Below are positions 5,512 through 6,979 of a stretch of 6,979 nucleotides of DNA, piece by piece; position 1 is the first letter of the stretch, and each line of letters begins with the position of its first letter. The stretch is taken from contig JANQKX010000448.1 in the NCBI GenBank assembly GCA_028280915.1, forward strand, positions 1 through 6,979, given 5' to 3'. A program made the position numbers and the translations under genes. The stretch is from Kiloniellaceae bacterium. GTDB lineage: Bacteria > Pseudomonadota > Alphaproteobacteria > Kiloniellales > Kiloniellaceae. The notes beneath the pieces are model-generated. The model did no database searches, had not been told where the DNA came from, and saw only the letters and a list, made by a program, of their open reading frames with translations.

Positions 5512-6802
5512 CGTGACCTTGAGACGCAGCGTCAGGCACCATCTGCTGTGGGCCGGCGGCATTGTCGGCTTGCTGGTCCTGGGCCTGGGCGGCTGGGCCT
5601 ATCTCACCGAGATCTCCGGCGCCATCGTGGCCCAGGGCCGGGTGGTGGTGGATTCCCACACCAAGCAGGTGCAGCACCGGGACGGCGGGATTGTGCGGGA
5701 GATTTTCGTGCGGGACGGGGACCGGGTGGAAGCCGGCGACCTGCTGATCCGCCTGGACGAGACCCTGACCCGCGCCAATCATACGGCGGTCACCAAACAA
5801 CTGGCCGAGCTTTATGCCTTGGATGCGCGCCTGCGCGCCGAACGGGATGACCGCCCGTTCATCAATTTTTCCCGGGAGGGGAGCGATGCCCGGACGGTGC
5901 CGCTCAGCACCATCGAGGAAAGCCAGATCCAGCTCATGGACGCCCGCGCCACCAGCCGCAACGGCCGGCGGGAGCAGTTGCAGGAGCAGATCGAGCAATT
6001 TGAAAAACAGGTGGAAGGCTATCAGGCTCAGCTGGTCGCCAAGGAAAAGGAAATCGAGCTGATCGGCGAGGAGTTGGTGGACTTCCAATCCCTGCACGAC
6101 CGGCAATTGGTGAAAAAGAGCCAGGTGACCGCGCTGAAGCGGGAAAAGACCCAATTGCAGGGCCGGCGAGGCAGCCTGCTGGCCTCCATTGCCCAGGCTG
6201 CGGAGGCGATCACCGAGCGGCGCCTGCAGATCCTGCAGGTCAATGACGATTGGCGTACCGAGGTGCTGGAGCAACTGCAGGAGACCCGGAAGTCCATCGC
6301 TCAGCTGGAAGAACAGAAAGTGGCCGCCGAGGACCAGTTGATCCGCGAGGAAATACGCGCACCCCTTTCGGGCATCGTGCATCAGTTGACCGTGCACAGC
6401 CCGCGGGGAGTCGTCGGCGGGGGGGAAATCCTGATGCTGATCGTCCCCGAGGGGGATGAGTTGATCGTCGAGGCCCGAATCCCCGCCGTGCAGGTGGATC
6501 AACTGAGCCTGGATCAGCAGGCCCGGGTGCGGTTTCCCAGCTTCAATCAGCGCACCACGCCGGAGCTGAACGGGCGCCTGCTACACCTGTCCGCCGACCT
6601 CATGATCGATGACCGGAGCGACGTGGACTACTACCTGGCCCGTCTTGCCATTTCGGAAGATGAAATGGCACGGCTGCAGGGCAAGACGCTGGTCCCCGGC
6701 ATGCCGGTGGAGGTTTTCATCGAGACGGAAAACCGGACCGTGGCGTCCTATCTGGTGAAGCCCATCAGCGATCAGATCGCCCATGCCCTGCGGGAGCGGT
6801 GA
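5501..6802 (+). CDS. HlyD-family type I secretion periplasmic adaptor (membrane fusion protein)
   Basis: A 433-residue adaptor that would bridge the PrtD-like exporter to a TolC-like outer-membrane channel. The start at ATG 5501 follows GGGAGGG with about 5 nt spacing and overlaps the exporter stop by 11 nt, indicating translational coupling. A short cytoplasmic tail is followed by one transmembrane helix (about residues 15-36). The first half of the lipoyl-like domain is at about 43-90 (VQHRDGGIVREIFVRDGDRVEAGDxL). A long charged alpha-helical coiled-coil hairpin rich in Glu, Gln, Lys and Leu occupies about 92-285. The second lipoyl half is at about 286-320 (IRAPLSGIVHQL, GEILMLIVPEGD), and the C-terminal beta-barrel ends with LVPGMPVEVFIETENRTV (397-414), as in HlyD proteins. 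Length matches the PrtE/HlyD family (430-480). Which substrate it serves cannot be told; no substrate or TolC gene is adjacent. Confidence 0.93.
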   Translation: MKNDVTLRRSVRHHLLWAGGIVGLLVLGLGGWAYLTEISGAIVAQGRVVVDSHTKQVQHRDGGIVREIFVRDGDRVEAGDLLIRLDETLTRANHTAVTKQLAELYALDARLRAERDDRPFINFSREGSDARTVPLSTIEESQIQLMDARATSRNGRREQLQEQIEQFEKQVEGYQAQLVAKEKEIELIGEELVDFQSLHDRQLVKKSQVTALKREKTQLQGRRGSLLASIAQAAEAITERRLQILQVNDDWRTEVLEQLQETRKSIAQLEEQKVAAEDQLIREEIRAPLSGIVHQLTVHSPRGVVGGGEILMLIVPEGDELIVEARIPAVQVDQLSLDQQARVRFPSFNQRTTPELNGRLLHLSADLMIDDRSDVDYYLARLAISEDEMARLQGKTLVPGMPVEVFIETENRTVASYLVKPISDQIAHALRER

Positions 6803-6831
6803 CGGAGAGGTAGGCTAATCAGACCGATCAG

Positions 6832-6979
6832 TTAGAGCCCGGGCCAGACGACGCCCGCCGATTCGGCCATCACGTCGATGCCGATGACCATGGCAAGGGC
6901 GGCCGCGCCGAGGGACAGGCCGGAGTGAAGCCACTTGGCATGGCGTTCGGCGGCGCCCAGGGGCCAGGCGGCCACGAAG
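6832..6979 (-). CDS. C-terminal fragment of an unidentified, probably membrane protein
   Basis: An open frame entering from the right edge on the minus strand ends at TAA 6834-6832, giving the last 48 residues: FVAAWPLGAAERHAKW, LHSGLSLGAAALAMVIGIDV, then MAESAGVVWPGL. The middle is a hydrophobic Ala/Leu/Gly/Ile segment long enough for a membrane helix, preceded by a charged Glu-Arg-His-Lys patch, which resembles the last helix of a polytopic transporter. I do not recognise the family. It converges with the adaptor gene, leaving 29 bp between the stop codons and no clear terminator. Composition and third-position GC bias match the neighbouring genes, supporting real coding. The start lies outside the window. 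Confidence 0.6.
   Translation of the reverse strand, partial: FVAAWPLGAAERHAKWLHSGLSLGAAALAMVIGIDVMAESAGVVWPGL

Noticed and set aside
5459..6502. Minus-strand 347-residue open frame opposite the HlyD adaptor
   Set aside because: It is Leu/Gln/His/Pro-rich low-complexity antisense of the coiled-coil coding region, with no recognisable domain.
6803..6831. Possible bidirectional terminator between the convergent adaptor gene and right-edge gene
   Set aside because: Only CTAA/TTAG arms and a direct ATCAG repeat are visible; there is no stable GC stem or T-tract.

Overview
The window is GC-rich, compactly arranged bacterial DNA. Gene content, codon use and protein style (phnDCE beside a PhnM-type amidohydrolase, and a PrtD/HlyD-type secretion pair) suggest an alphaproteobacterium, perhaps Rhodospirillales-like. 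That placement is an inference from protein character, not from a marker gene. I see no rRNA, tRNA, CRISPR array, insertion sequence or prophage gene.

Region 1 (1-2172, minus strand) is a phosphonate-type ABC uptake operon read right to left. It holds phnD (periplasmic binding protein), phnC (ATPase) and the start of phnE (permease, cut by the window's left edge). A strong hairpin lies between phnD and phnC, and phnC and phnE overlap by 8 nt. Diverging from phnD on the plus strand is a phnM-type amidohydrolase (2173-3333). The roughly 210-bp divergent spacer carries two overlapping Pho-box-like 18-mers on opposite strands, and a 9-bp motif repeated 32 bp apart near phnD. This points to phosphate-starvation control of uptake and processing of a phosphonate or related phosphorus compound. 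None of the C-P lyase core genes (phnG-L) is in the window.

Region 2 (3334-3645) is a 312-bp gap without a convincing gene. It contains a perfect 14-bp palindrome, a second short inverted repeat, a -10-like hexamer, and a GC-rich hairpin followed by a T-tract. The last lies upstream of the next operon's start codon, where it would act as a terminator, either for phnM readthrough or as an attenuator in the next operon's leader.

Region 3 (3646-6802, plus strand) is a two-gene type I secretion operon. It encodes a PrtD-like permease/ATPase and, overlapping by 11 nt, a HlyD-family periplasmic adaptor. Neither an outer-membrane TolC-like protein nor a recognisable secreted substrate (RTX repeats, glycine-rich nonapeptides) is present, so those partners must lie elsewhere. 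The right edge holds the last 48 codons of an unidentified, probably membrane-associated protein on the minus strand, convergent with the adaptor gene.

The most interesting parts are the non-coding ones: the bidirectional Pho-box cluster between phnD and phnM, the phnD/phnC intergenic hairpin, and the palindrome/hairpin/terminator leader before the secretion operon. The protein-coding genes belong to known families.
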